A program made the position numbers and the translations under genes. Source: Paracoccus cavernae (lineage in GTDB: Bacteria > Pseudomonadota > Alphaproteobacteria > Rhodobacterales > Rhodobacteraceae). Taken from it: a stretch of DNA of 64,000 nucleotides. The notes below the pieces were generated by a model, which ran no database searches, was not told the origin of the DNA, and saw only the letters and a list, made by a program, of their open reading frames with translations. Below, piece after piece: positions 39,814 to 49,450 of the stretch (the first letter of the stretch is position 1; every line of letters begins with the position of its first letter). Where the stretch lies: positions 446,501 through 510,500 of the forward strand of contig JAUFRC010000001.1 of the NCBI GenBank assembly GCA_030410095.1, read 5' to 3'.

Positions 39814-41310
39814 TTACTCCGCGTGCTGGCGGTTGCCGCCCTGATTGGCGCGGGGCGCGCGCGAGGGACGGCGGGCGGGGCGCTTTTTGCCGTCAAAAGC
39901 GGGTTTGCCGCCTTTGGGGCCGCCGCGACCGGCGTTCTGGCCCGCGTTCGGACCCGTGCCCGGACCGGTGCGGCCGGCCAGCTCGAAGGGGGCCTCGCCG
40001 CCGATGACGGGGATCTTGGCTTTCATCGCGCGTTCGATTGCACGAAGTTCGCCGATCTCGGCAGGGGCGCAGAAAGCGACTGCGCGACCGGTGCGACCGG
40101 CGCGGGCCGTCCGGCCGATGCGGTGGACGTAGTTTTCCGGCACGTTCGGGAGGTCGTAGTTATAGACATGGGCCACTTCGGGAATGTCGATCCCGCGTGC
40201 CGCCACATCGGTCGCGACCAGAACCTTGGTCTCGCCCGCACGGAACGAGGCGAGGGCACGCTCGCGCTGGCCCTGGCTTTTGTTGCCGTGGATGGCGGCG
40301 ACCTTGTAGCCCCATTTGTCCAGCAGCGTCGCCAGTTTCTCCGAGCCGTGTTTGGTGCGGCCGAAGACGATGGCCAGCTCGTCGGTGTGTTTGGACATGT
40401 ATTCGGCAAGCAGCGTCGCCTTGTCGCCCTGATTGACGAAATGGACGCCCTGTTCGATTTTCTCGGCGGCTTTGCCCGGCGGGTTGACGGCAACCTTGAC
40501 CGGATCTTTCAGATAGCTGTCGGCCAGTTCGGACATCAGCTTCGGCATGGTTGCCGAGAACAGCAGCGTCTGGCGTTTCGCGGGCAGCAGGCGCGCGATG
40601 CGGCGGAGCGCATGGATGAAGCCTATGTCGAGCATCTGGTCGGCCTCGTCGAGGACCAGATATTCGGTGGCGCTGAGGTCGATCGCCTGACGCTCGAGCA
40701 GATCGATCAGGCGGCCGGGGGTCGCGATCAGTACGTCGACACCGCGCGACATGCGTTCGGTCTGGACGTTGATCGAGGCGCCGCCGACGATGCGGTAGGA
40801 ACGCACGGGCGTCCCTTCGGCATAGGCGTCTACGTTTTGCGCGATCTGGGTCGCGAGTTCGCGGGTCGGCGCAAGGATCAGCGCGCGGCAGGTGCGCGGA
40901 TCGGGTTTGCGGCCGTATTTGATCAGGCGGGTGATCATCGGCAGGCCGAAGGCCGCCGTCTTGCCGGTGCCGGTCTGGGCGAGGCCCAGAAGGTCGCGGC
41001 CCGCAACGATCGCGGGGATCGCCTCGGCCTGGATCGGGGTCGGGACGGTCAGGCCCATCGCGATGAGGTTGGCGTTGATGCGGCCGTCGATGCCCATTTC
41101 GGCAAAGGGGCCCTCGTTGACCGGATCGCGCAGGATGGCGCGGCGGCGCTGCGCGGCTTGCGCATCGTCATAACCATTGGTGCCGTCGGTTTTCGGGCCG
41201 CGGTTGAAACGCGGCTTGGAGCCGCCGTTCCCGCCCGGCTTGCCGCCGAATTTCGCACCGGGTTTGCCGCCCGAACGCGGACGGCGGGCTTCGCGGATGT
41301 CTTCAGTCAT
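39814..41310 (-). CDS. DEAD-box RNA helicase, RhlE-like
   Basis: This intact protein of about 498 residues starts at ATG 41310. Helicase motifs in order are GLTVPTPIQAEAIPAIVAGR (Q motif), AQTGTGKTAAFGLP (I), PTRELATQ (Ia), TPGRLIDLL (Ib), VLDEADQML (II), LFSATM (III), IVFGRTKHG (IV), VATDVAARGIDI (V) and HRIGRTARAGRTG (VI). The N-terminus (SGGKPGAKFGGKPGGNGG) and the C-terminus (ARGGPKGGKPAFDGKKRPAR-like) are basic and Gly-rich, and probably bind RNA. Such helicases remodel rRNA and mRNA, often in cold. The 300 bases upstream (41311-41607) have no gene and could hold a long 5' leader. Confidence 0.9.
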   Translation of the reverse strand: MTEDIREARRPRSGGKPGAKFGGKPGGNGGSKPRFNRGPKTDGTNGYDDAQAAQRRRAILRDPVNEGPFAEMGIDGRINANLIAMGLTVPTPIQAEAIPAIVAGRDLLGLAQTGTGKTAAFGLPMITRLIKYGRKPDPRTCRALILAPTRELATQIAQNVDAYAEGTPVRSYRIVGGASINVQTERMSRGVDVLIATPGRLIDLLERQAIDLSATEYLVLDEADQMLDIGFIHALRRIARLLPAKRQTLLFSATMPKLMSELADSYLKDPVKVAVNPPGKAAEKIEQGVHFVNQGDKATLLAEYMSKHTDELAIVFGRTKHGSEKLATLLDKWGYKVAAIHGNKSQGQRERALASFRAGETKVLVATDVAARGIDIPEVAHVYNYDLPNVPENYVHRIGRTARAGRTGRAVAFCAPAEIGELRAIERAMKAKIPVIGGEAPFELAGRTGPGTGPNAGQNAGRGGPKGGKPAFDGKKRPARRPSRAPRANQGGNRQHAE

Positions 41311-41607
41311 CAAATGTCTTTCGGCCCATGCCACCCGTATCGGAGGCCGGACGTGGGGCGGACCTTGTCCGCGATGCAAAGGAGCGAGCCAGGATACGAA
41401 GCTCGCCGGACCCCTGCGTGACATGGGATTCGAAAATGGTGTCGCGCCGTTTGGGCAAAAGGCCCGGCTGCTCACGCGCCAGCTTGCTGCGACTTGGCTC
41501 AAATGGTGCGGCAGTGCAGAAAAGTCAAGCAAACTCTTGCTGCAAGGCCGCGATTGCTTTGTGCACCTGCGGAAAATGTGACGCTTTCGGTGCGTCTGCC
41601 CGGGATC

Positions 41608-42056
41608 TCAGGCGCGGTCCGCGCTATCGAGCCAGATCGTGACCGGCCCGTCATTGACCAGCGCCACCTTCATATCCGCGCCGAAGCGGCCGTTTTCGAC
41701 CGGCAGGCCGAGCTTGCGCAGCTCTTCGCCGAAGGCAAGGTACAGCGCCTCGCCGCGATCGGGGCGGCGGCGCTGGAAAAGCCCGGGCGGTTGCCGCTGC
41801 GGGTATCGGCGGCCAAGGTGAACTGGCTGACGACCAGAACCGTGCCCTCCACGTCGAGGACCGATTTGTTCATCTTGTCGGCCTCGTCGCGGAAAATGCG
41901 CAGCTTCGCGACCCGTGCGGCCATTTTCGCGGGGGCCTCGTCGCCGTCGCCCTGCATGGCGCAGATCAGCACAAGAAGGCCGCGCCCGATCTTGCCGGTG
42001 GTCTCGCCGTCGACTTTGACCTCGGCCTCGGAGACACGTTGGATCAGGGCGCGCAT
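41608..42056 (-). CDS. dtd: D-aminoacyl-tRNA deacylase (frameshifted)
   Basis: Dtd removes D-amino acids wrongly attached to t[38 protein letters not shown] and the catalytic-loop [20 protein letters not shown] are typical. The frame breaks near 41760 after SSAAAP. The rest ([36 protein letters not shown]) includes the Gly-cisPro-Val-Thr motif used for chiral proofreading. The end is at 41608. The corrected length is about 150 residues. It follows two YeeE/YedE genes with a spacing of 3 bases and is likely co-transcribed with them. Confidence 0.9.
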
Positions 42057-42059
42057 GGT

Positions 42060-42473
42060 TCAGCTCCGTTTCAGAAGGGCGTTGAGGCCGATGCCCGCGA
42101 CCATCGCCGCGACAAAGGTCCAGATCGCTGCGCCGCCAAAGCCGATCGAGGCCAGCGCGGGGCCGGGGCAAAGGCCGGCAATGCCCCAACCCAGACCGAA
42201 AAGCGCCGAGCCGGTGATCAGCCGGCGGTCGATATGATGGCCGGCAGGGGCGGGAAAGCTGGTGCCGGCAAGCGGGCGGGCCATGCGGGCCGCCACACGC
42301 CAGGCGATGGCCATAGGCAGCATCGCGCCGCCCAGCACAAAGGCGAGCGTGGGGTCCCAATTGCCGAACACATCCAGCCAGCCCTGCACTTTGGCCGGAT
42401 TGGTCATGCCCGAGACCAAAAGCCCCGCGCCGAAAAGCGCTCCCGCAAGAAGGGCGATCACAAGTCTGGCCAT
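42060..42473 (-). CDS. YeeE/YedE family sulfur-transport membrane protein, subunit B
   Basis: This intact 137-residue membrane protein is of the DUF6691-type YeeE/YedE half. Helices are [39 protein letters not shown] and [20 protein letters not shown]. The last holds the conserved Cys of the CPGPA motif. The C-terminal [20 protein letters not shown] completes four spans. Its ATG overlaps the stop of the partner gene at 42473. Homologues import thiosulfate or related sulfur species, or act with persulfide-processing enzymes. Confidence 0.85.
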   Translation of the reverse strand: MARLVIALLAGALFGAGLLVSGMTNPAKVQGWLDVFGNWDPTLAFVLGGAMLPMAIAWRVAARMARPLAGTSFPAPAGHHIDRRLITGSALFGLGWGIAGLCPGPALASIGFGGAAIWTFVAAMVAGIGLNALLKRS

Positions 42474-42904
42474 CAGATCATCCACCCCAAAGCGCGGGCG
42501 ATGACGACGCCCGCGACACCGAAGACGAGATAGGTCATTGTCGCGGCAATCCCGCGCACCGCCAGCCGCGAGATCCCGCAGACCCCGTGTCCCGAGGTGC
42601 AGCCGTTCGCCATCCGTGTGCCGAGCCCGACCAGAAAGCCCGCGACCACGAGGCCGAGCGTATTGGCGACGGGCCGCGACGCGGCGCCGAAACCGGCCCA
42701 GACCAGAAGCGCGGGGCAAAGCACGACCCCCGCCATGAAGGCCGCGCGCTCGAGCCGGTCGCGGCCCTTGGCGCTGCCGTCGACCAGCCCGCCGAAAATT
42801 CCGCTCGCCCCCATGATGCGGCCGTTGCCGAGCAGGTAAAGCGCGGCTGCGCTGCCGATCATCAGCCCACCGATCAGGCCTCTAATCCAATCCGTTTCCA
42901 TCAT
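42473..42904 (-). CDS. YeeE/YedE family sulfur-transport membrane protein, subunit A
   Basis: This intact 143-residue partner has helices at [38 protein letters not shown] and [19 protein letters not shown], then the family signature [19 protein letters not shown] with two Cys, and [19 protein letters not shown]. In the fused E. coli YeeE the matching Cys residues relay thiosulfate. Two split halves, as here, are common in alphaproteobacteria (PmpA/PmpB-like). No rhodanese or persulfide dioxygenase gene is next to them. They continue into dtd. Confidence 0.85.
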   Translation of the reverse strand: MMETDWIRGLIGGLMIGSAAALYLLGNGRIMGASGIFGGLVDGSAKGRDRLERAAFMAGVVLCPALLVWAGFGAASRPVANTLGLVVAGFLVGLGTRMANGCTSGHGVCGISRLAVRGIAATMTYLVFGVAGVVIARALGWMI

Positions 42905-42923
42905 CGCGCCTTCCGGCCAAAAG

Positions 42924-43151
42924 TTAATTCCCCAGCATGATGCCGACGACAACCGCCATCAGGCCGATCACCGAACCCGCCAGAGCGGCAAGGTTGATCG
43001 CCATGACGCGGCGCATCGTATCACGCAGGACGTCGTCGGTCTGACCGGCGCGGCGTGCGCGGATCACCGTCAGGATGCACCAAGCCAGAGCCAAAAGCCC
43101 CACCACGGTCAGGGCGGTTCCGCCCCAGATCAAAATGTCCCAGATCGTCAT
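42924..43151 (-). CDS. Two-helix membrane protein of unknown role
   Basis: This intact 75-residue ORF has helices at ILIWGGTALTVVGLLALAWC and INLAALAGSVIGLMAVVVGI, joined by a basic loop, RARRAGQTDDVLRDTMRRVM. It looks like small conserved Rhodobacterales membrane proteins without assigned function. It lies 19 bases before the YeeE/YedE genes on the same strand, so it may be the first gene of that operon. Confidence 0.65.
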   Translation of the reverse strand: MTIWDILIWGGTALTVVGLLALAWCILTVIRARRAGQTDDVLRDTMRRVMAINLAALAGSVIGLMAVVVGIMLGN

Positions 43152-43244
43152 CTTTCATCCTCGTTTGGCGCGAATGGCCTAGCGGTGATTGCACCTCGCC
43201 GCAAGACCGCCTAATTCCTGACGCAATCACGCAGGAGAGAGACC

Positions 43245-43496
43245 ATGCAAGACGATCAGGGTTACGGCGTCGCCGCGGGCGAGTTGCGCCAGTTCATCGA
43301 GCAGTTCGAGCAGCTCGAGGCAGAGAAGAAAGATATTGTCGAACAGCAAAAAGAGCTGATGTCGGAAGCAAAAGCGCGCGGTTATGACACCAAAGTCATG
43401 CGCAAAGTCATCGCTTTGCGCAAACGCGACAAGGACGATATCGCCGAAGAAGAGGCGATCCTCGAGATGTACAAAGCCGCGCTCGGCATGGCCTGA
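43245..43496 (+). CDS. gapR: GapR nucleoid-associated protein (DUF2312)
   Basis: This intact 83-residue protein is all helical: GELRQFIEQFEQLEAEKKDI, KELMSEAKARGYDTKVMRKV and IALRKRDKDDIAEEEAILEM. This is the DUF2312 fold, known in Caulobacter as GapR, a tetramer that clamps overtwisted DNA ahead of polymerases and stimulates topoisomerases. The ATG follows a strong site, CAGGAGAGAGACC. It is divergent from the YeeE/YedE operon and ends with a terminator at 43633-43660. Length and charge pattern match the family. Confidence 0.92.
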   Translation: MQDDQGYGVAAGELRQFIEQFEQLEAEKKDIVEQQKELMSEAKARGYDTKVMRKVIALRKRDKDDIAEEEAILEMYKAALGMA

Positions 43497-43632
43497 GACG
43501 GCAACGAAGCATCGGGGCGGCGGATTGTAGTGACGTCGCGTCCCGTCCGCCGCGCTGGTCATCGGGTGGTCATGCGACAGGGCGGAGCGAGCCATCAGGC
43601 AGCCGCCGCCCGTGACAAGACAGCCTATGAAA

Positions 43633-43660
43633 AAAGCCCCGCAGGATTGCGGGCTTTCTT
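43633..43660 (+). terminator. Terminator after gapR
   Basis: AAAGCCCCGC (43633-43642) pairs with GCGGGCTTT (43648-43656) with one unpaired C, then CTTTT. AAAAA precedes it, so it may also stop the opposite gene. Confidence 0.75.
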
Positions 43661-43704
43661 TTGCGCGCAGGGGCCGCGGGTTTGGCCCCAAAGGCTTGCG
43701 CCGG

Positions 43705-44578
43705 TCAGGGCGCGATGAACTCCACCCCGGCAGCGCCGCGATTTCGGCCACGTCGCGGTCGTAATCGTCGGTCATCTCGTCGATAAGCTCTTGCGTCCAG
43801 CCCGGCAGATGGACCGGCGCCTCGATCTTCTCGGGCAGAGCATGGATCGCGAGGGCCGCCTCGAAAATCTCGCGGCGGGTGGCGATGGTCATGCGCTCGT
43901 GTTTGCTCATCTCGTCGCGGATCATACGGATGCCGTCGGGATGGAGGATGTCGCCCAGAACCTGCAAACCGGCCTTGAGCGGCACATCGCCCGGCATCGC
44001 GGCGATGCGGCGGATGACCTCGGGCCAGATCAGCGGGGTGTCCTCGTGGCACCACAGTACCAGACGGTGACGTCCGATCGCTGCAGGATGCGGCGGATGG
44101 CGGGTCCCCAGCGCAGGGTCTCGGGCGGGATGCCGCCCATGATCTGCTCGTAGCTGCGGTCGGGGATATTCTTGACGACATACGGCAGGAGTGTCGCGGG
44201 GTTCTTGAGCGCGAGGAAGAATTCGACTTCGGCATCGGCGAAAAGATTGCCGAGCGCCGCCATTTTGTCGCCTGCGGGCGCGATCAGCCCCTCGGGCGAA
44301 ATCACGCGGGCGGGCAGGCCGATGAAACCGGGCTGGCTGCAGATGACGCGCTGGATGTTGTCGTTGTCCAGAATGGCGTCGAGCATGGTTTCCTGCATCT
44401 CGCGGGTCGCGGCACCGCCGCGCAGGCTGTCGAGCGCCTTTTCGAAAATGCCGCGGTGGCGGCTGCGCGGAATGGCCTCGATCCCGTTGCGGGTCAGCCA
44501 GTCGCGGTTCTGGAAAAGGGTTTTCAGCACGCCGTCCTGATCGGTGCCATGAACTCCGCAATGAAAGACGATCTGCAT
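43705..44578 (-). CDS. Conserved hypothetical protein, distant sulfotransferase-like start
   Basis: The start MQIVFHCGVHGTDQDGVLKT at 44578 has the first strand and a His-x-Gly loop reminiscent of sulfotransferases. The usual P-loop basic residue pattern is absent (HGTDQDG). Later parts are LARLPARVISPEG-type sequence, AALGNLFADAEVEFFLALKN PATLL, and after a frame break near 44060 a C-terminus PLKAGLQVLGDILHPDGIRM, MTIATRREIFEAALAIHALP and DDYDRDVAEIAALPG. A second break near 43735 moves the end to VEFIAP. I have seen this family only as uncharacterised in the Rhodobacterales. About 290 residues after correction. Confidence 0.6.
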
Positions 44579-44807
44579 ACTGGTCCTTGGGCTTTCGGGT
44601 CAACGCACGCCACGTTAGCGGCCAATAGCTTATAGGGAAACCACCCCGAGCGGCCAAGCCGCCGCCCGAGCCGGCAACAGGGCCATTATCTTTTGATCAT
44701 GCGGCAGGAATGCACCGCCTTGGCGCGGCGGGCAATCGGCCCGCACCCCGAATGCGAATTTGGGGAGACGCGCAGGGCGCGGGCCTTGCCGCGGGGCTGA
44801 TCCGGTT

Positions 44808-45669
44808 TCAGCCCTTGTGGCGTTCCAGAAGGGTTTTCGCGACCAGCGCCACCAGCGCGATCAGGGTCAGGGTCGAGGCGGCCGCAAAAGCACCCACTGC
44901 ATTGAGATCGTTGAACAGCAGCTCGACCTGCAGCGGCAGCGTATTGGTCTGGCCGCGAATGCTGCCCGAGACGACCGAGACGCCGCCGAACTCGCCCACC
45001 GCCCGCGCACTGCACAAAACCGCGCCGTAAAGCAGCGCCCAACGGATGTTGGGCAGGGTGATGCGGGTGAAGATCTGCCAGCCGTTTGCGCCAAGGGTGA
45101 CGGCAGCCTCTTCCTGCTCGGTGCCTTGCGACTGCATCAGCGGCAGGACCTCGCGGGCGACGAAAGGCGCTGTGACGAACATGGTGACCATGACGATCCC
45201 CGGAAGGGCGAACATCACCTGCCAGTCATGGGCCTGCAGCCACGGGCCGAGCACACCTTGGCGGCCGTAGAGCAGCAGGTAGCAGATGCCCGCGATGATC
45301 GGCGAAATCGAAAAGGGATTTCGATCAGCGTGACCAGAATGGTGCGGCCGGGAAAGCGGTGCTTGGCGATGGCCCAAGCTGCGGCAATTCCGAAAAGGAT
45401 GTTCACCGGCACCACGATCAGCGCTGTGATGCAGGTCAGCCAGATCGCATGGAGCGTATCGGGCGACATGATGTTCTTGGCATAGGCCGACCAGCCCTCG
45501 GAAAAGGCGCGGGCGAAGATGTAGGTCAGCGGCGCCACGACCATGACGAGGGTCAGCACCACCGCCAGCCCGATCAGCAGGCGCGGCAGCCAGCGCGACT
45601 GGCCGGGGGCGCGGCGGACGGTGGGGCGCCCAGGGGCGCGGCGCTCTTTGCGGTTGCTGAGGATGTCAT
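44808..45669 (-). CDS. cysW: Sulfate/thiosulfate ABC transporter permease CysW (frameshifted)
   Basis: ATG 45669 overlaps the cysT stop (ATGA). The first 35 residues change frame in a G/C run near 45620. The chain then reads [41 protein letters not shown], and after a second break near 45315 [20 protein letters not shown]. The coupling loop with [23 protein letters not shown] is the EAA motif. The end is [20 protein letters not shown], then [31 protein letters not shown] is a hallmark of CysW. It forms the channel with CysT. Confidence 0.87.
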
Positions 45670-46511
45670 CTTGCCTCGCGGGAGCGCGCAGCCCAACGCT
45701 GCAACAGGTTCGAGAGCACCAGCAGGACCAGCGCGAAGATCAACAGGACCAGCGCGATCGCCGCGGCTCCGGCATAATCGTATTCCTCGAGGCGGATATA
45801 GGCGAGGAGCGAGGCGATCTCGGTCTCCATCGGCTTGTTGCCCGCGATAAAGACCACCGCGCCGAATTCTCCCAGACTGCGGGCGAAGGCGATCGTCGCA
45901 CCGGCGAGGAAGGCGGGCAGGATCGCGGGAAAGACCACGCGGCGAAAGATCGTGAAGGGGCGTGCGCCAAGCGTCATCGCGGCTTGCTCGAGCGCGGGGT
46001 CGAGGTCTTCGAGCACCGGCTGGACCGTGCGCACCACAAAGGGGATCGAGGTAAAGGTCATCGCGATGATGATGCCCCAGATCGTATAGACGACCTGAAT
46101 GCCGAGCGCGTCCAGTACCGGCCCGAACCAGCCGTTGGCCGAGAAAAGCGCGGTCAGGGACAGGCCCGCAACCGCCGTCGGCAGCGCGAAGGGAATATCC
46201 ATCAGCGCATCCAGCAGGCGCTTGCCGGGGAACTCGTAACGCACCAGCACCCAGGCCATCAACAGGCCATAGGCCGCATTAAAGAGTGTCGAGACCGCTG
46301 CGGCCGTCACCGTCACCTTCAGCGCGGACAGCGTGCGCGGAGAGGTGACGATTCGCAAAAACCGCTCGGGCCCGATCTCGGCACCCTTCAGGATCAGCGC
46401 CAATACGGGAATAAGGACGATGATCGTGAGATACAGCAACGTCGTGCCGAGGCTGAGTGTCAGCCCCGGCAAAACGCGTTTTGCGCGGATTGGCGCAGTG
46501 GTCGCGGTCAT
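45666..46511 (-). CDS. cysT: Sulfate/thiosulfate ABC transporter permease CysT (CysU)
   Basis: This intact 281-residue permease has six or seven membrane helices. Family markers are LSLGTTLLYLTIIVLIPVLA, ALKVTVTAAAVSTLFNAAYG, PFALPTAVAGLSLTALFS, TSIPFVVRTVQPVLEDLD, the EAA loop PALEQAAMTLGARPFTIFRRVVFP written here in part, and ARSLGEFGAVVFIAGN. The start overlaps the end of sbp by 4 bases and the stop overlaps cysW. Confidence 0.9.
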   Translation of the reverse strand: MTATTAPIRAKRVLPGLTLSLGTTLLYLTIIVLIPVLALILKGAEIGPERFLRIVTSPRTLSALKVTVTAAAVSTLFNAAYGLLMAWVLVRYEFPGKRLLDALMDIPFALPTAVAGLSLTALFSANGWFGPVLDALGIQVVYTIWGIIIAMTFTSIPFVVRTVQPVLEDLDPALEQAAMTLGARPFTIFRRVVFPAILPAFLAGATIAFARSLGEFGAVVFIAGNKPMETEIASLLAYIRLEEYDYAGAAAIALVLLIFALVLLVLSNLLQRWAARSREAR

Positions 46512-47506
46512 TGGTTGACGAAGACCTGATCCAGAATGCCGCCATCCGAGAGATGCTCTTCGCGCACCTTGTCCCAGCCGCCGAAAACCTCGTCGACGGT
46601 GACCAGTTTGACCTCGGGCGCATCGGCCGCATGTTTGGCGGCGACGTCCTTGTCGGTCACGCGGTAGTAGTTCTGGGCCAGTGTTTCCTGTGCGGCAGGC
46701 GTGTAGAGCCAGTTCAGATAGCCGGTCGACACTTCGGTCGAGCCGTTCTTGTCGGCATTGGCTTTGACGACCGCTACGGGGAAGGCCGAGAAAAGCGACA
46801 GCGACGGCGTCACGCGCTCGAAGCCCTGCGCCTCGTATTGCTTGGCGATACCGCCGGTCTCGGCCTCGAAGGTGACGAGAACATCGCCGATCTCACGCTC
46901 GGCGAAGGTTTGCGTCGCGGCACGTCCGCCGGTGTCGAAAACCGGAACCTGGCTCAGGATCTTGCGGACGAATTCCTGCGCTTTGGCCTGATCGCCGCCG
47001 TTCTGGTCAAGCCCGTAGGCATAGGCTGCCAGATAGGTATAGCGCCCGTTGCCGCTGGTCTTGGGGTTGGGGAAAACCGCCTGCACGTCGTCGCGCGCCA
47101 GATCCGACCAATCCTTGATCCCTTTGGGATTGCCCTTGCGCACAAGGAAAGCGGGCAGCGAATAATAGGGCGATGCGCCGTTCGGGAAGGCCTCGCGCCA
47201 ATTGGCGTCGACCAGACCGCCTTCGACCAGTACGTCGATGTCGGTCTCCTGATTGAAGGTCACCACATCGGCATTCAGCCCTTCGAGGATCGCGCGCGCC
47301 TGTTTCGACGAGCCGCCGTGGCTTTGGTCGATGGTCACGTCGCGGCCGGTCTGGGTCTTCCATTCGGCTGCGAATTGCGGGTTCAGCGCTTCGAAAAGCT
47401 CGCGGGCGATATCATAGCTGACGTTGAGGATCTTGTCCTGCGCGGCAGCGGGCGAGACGCCCAGCACCAGAGCCAGAGCGGCGGCGCGAAGATAGGGGAA
47501 TTTCAT
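46508..47506 (-). CDS. sbp: Periplasmic sulfate-binding protein
   Basis: This intact 332-residue protein has a signal peptide (MKFPYLRAAALALVLGVSPA AAQ). The mature part has the Sbp/CysP features LNVSYDIARELFEALNPQFA, DQSHGGSSKQARAILEGLNA, VVTFNQETDIDVLVEGGLV, LPAFLVRKGNPKGIKDWSDL, NPKTSGNGRYTYLAAYAYGL and FETGG-type EAETGGIAKQYEAQG. It binds sulfate or thiosulfate through main-chain amides. The ATG overlaps the stop of cysA (ATGA). Confidence 0.92.
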   Translation of the reverse strand: MKFPYLRAAALALVLGVSPAAAQDKILNVSYDIARELFEALNPQFAAEWKTQTGRDVTIDQSHGGSSKQARAILEGLNADVVTFNQETDIDVLVEGGLVDANWREAFPNGASPYYSLPAFLVRKGNPKGIKDWSDLARDDVQAVFPNPKTSGNGRYTYLAAYAYGLDQNGGDQAKAQEFVRKILSQVPVFDTGGRAATQTFAEREIGDVLVTFEAETGGIAKQYEAQGFERVTPSLSLFSAFPVAVVKANADKNGSTEVSTGYLNWLYTPAAQETLAQNYYRVTDKDVAAKHAADAPEVKLVTVDEVFGGWDKVREEHLSDGGILDQVFVNQ

Positions 47507-48629
47507 CGGATGCTCTCCTTGGGGATGCTGGGCACGGCTGATGACGGGTTTGCGGAAGAAGGGTTCGCGGCACTGTCGCGCTCGGCAGGACCGGCAAAGA
47601 CCGAGCCCGCTTCGGGGCGCAGAAGCACGCGCGCACCGGGTGGAGGGCGCGGGCTTCGGGGGCGCGGCGGGGCAGGGCGGCCTCGATCTGCTGGCCGCCT
47701 TGATCGCCGAGCTGCGCGCGGATGGTCGCGCCCGTGCTGGTGATCTGGTTCACGCGCCACGGACCTGCCGGATCGATGACCGGCGTGATGTCCTCGGGGC
47801 GCAGGAACAGCTGCGCGGGACCATCGGGCAACGGACGACGTTCGAGTCGCGAGGCATCAAGCCCTTCCGCCTCGGCGCGGCCCGCGCGCAGGTTGACCGC
47901 CAGTTCGACCGTGGCCCCCATGAAGCGCGCCACGAAAGGCGAGGCAGGATGGTCGTGGATCTGGTCGGCGCTGCCGATCTGCTCGATCCGGCCTTGCCCC
48001 ATGACGACGACGCGGTCGGCCAGCTCGAAGGCCTCCTCCTGGTCATGGGTGACGAAAATCGTGGTCGAGCCGGTTTGCTCGTGCACGCCGCGCAGCCAGA
48101 TCCGCAGATCGCGGCGGATCGCGGCATCAAGCGCGCCGAAGGGTTCGTCAAGCAGCAAAACCGTGGGCTCGATCGCCAAAGCCCGCCCGAGTGCCACGCG
48201 CTGGCGCTGGCCGCCCGAAAGCTGCGCCGGATAGCGGTCGCCGAGATGCGCGATCTGGAGAAACTCCAAAAGCTCGTTCGCTTTGGCCGCAATCAGATCG
48301 CGTCCCGGCCGCTGGGCGCGCGGACGCACCGTCAGCCCGAAGGCGATATTGTCGCGCACGCTCATATGCGGAAAGAGGGCGTAATGCTGGAACACAAAGC
48401 CGATGCGGCGGTCCTGTGCCGCCAGATCGAGCCAGTTCTGCCCGTCGACCTGCAAGGCGCCGCTATCGGGCCATTCGAGCCCCGCGATGATCTTGAGCAA
48501 CGTCGTCTTTCCAGAACCCGAAGGCCCGAGCAGCGCGACCAGCTCGCCCTTCTCGATGGAAAGGTCGATGCCTCGCAGCACTTCGGTCTGACCGAAGCCT
48601 TTGCGCATTCCGGCAATCGTGATGGTCAT
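47503..48629 (-). CDS. cysA: Sulfate/thiosulfate ABC transporter ATPase CysA (3' frameshift)
   Basis: The start MTITIAGMRKGFGQTEVLRG at 48629 leads to Walker A ALLGPSGSGKTTLLKIIAGL, Q-loop FVFQHYALFPHMSVRDNIAF GL, signature PAQLSGGQRQRVALGRALAI and Walker B VLLLDEPFGALDA, then the H-loop FVTHDQEEAFELADRVVVM. The C-terminal TOBE-like domain (LFLRPEDITPVIDPAGP) changes frame near 47635 and ends AVPSIPKESIR. The order cysA-sbp-cysT-cysW, with cysA first, differs from the cysPUWA order of E. coli. The promoter must lie in the long gap above 48630. Confidence 0.9.
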
Positions 48630-49450
48630 GGCTCGGCCCCGTCATTTCTTAATCACGTTTGATAAGGACGGGATTTGGCAACCGCAAGGAACGGACAGGT
48701 GCTGATTGCGCGGATTTGCAAAACGTTTTCCCTGTCAGGTCGGGTATCGGCTCAACTTCCGGATCGAAATTCCGCTTTTCGTGGAAACTTGCCGCGCTCG
48801 GAATGCGGAAATGAACAAGGATGTTCTTTTTTCAATCGGAGCGGGATCAAGGGCGGAATTGGGGCGGAGATCCGGCTCGCAGAGGCGGGCGGAACCGGAT
48901 GCAGTGAATCGGCGGGGCGTTTGAGGCGTCAGACGAAAAGTCGGATCGGGATTATGACGCCGATCAATTCAAAGCGGCATCGAAGGACAAAGATCCGCGT
49001 TCCCAGCCGGAAATTGCGCGGCCAGCAATGAGACACGACAAGAGGCGCTACAAGCGCGGCAACCGCATCGGGTACATGTCTGCCTTTCCAGGGCATGTCA
49101 CCCTCGTTGCTCTCCTGGCATGGAAATGATAGCTCCCAAGCCGGTCAAATGGTGCAATGGTAGCTAGCTTTACGTCAAATCCTGCTCAGGAGACGGTGGG
49201 TTGCCCGGTTTTCACCATTTCGAGACAAAGGGCCCGTTGTTGTGATGGCCTGTTTCTCAAGCCCGCCACATCCGAAATCCGGCAACGACATCCTCCGCTC
49301 CAAAGCCGCTGCCGGATAAAGCAGGAAGCAAGCCATGACCTGCCCCATATGACCTGTTTCGCATGATCCAAAGGCGGGCGAGGTCTCGGTGGGAAAGTCG
49401 CGTCGCGTCTCGACCGAAATGTGCAATTTTCAAGAGAAGAGAATTTCTGC
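48630..49450. other. Long intergenic region between the cys operon and the accessory locus
   Basis: This region of about 820 bases has no gene I can support. ORFs at 48675-49031 and 49157-49366 lack family features and have atypical composition. It must hold the cysA promoter (minus strand, near 48650-48720) and the promoter of the YdcF-Mur locus (near 49350-49430). TACATGTCTGCCTTTCCAGGGCATGTCA near 49073-49100 contains a GACATGCCC-like inverted repeat. A ribosome site AAGAGAAGAG precedes the ATG at 49451. Confidence 0.45.

Noticed and set aside
39823..41421. A 532-residue ORF antisense to the DEAD-box helicase
   Set aside because: The minus-strand helicase is intact with motifs Q to VI. The plus-strand product is a composition artefact.
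45543..48662. Plus-strand ORFs opposite the cys genes
   Set aside because: They are shadows of cysT, sbp and cysA, which have clear signal peptides, EAA loops and Walker motifs.
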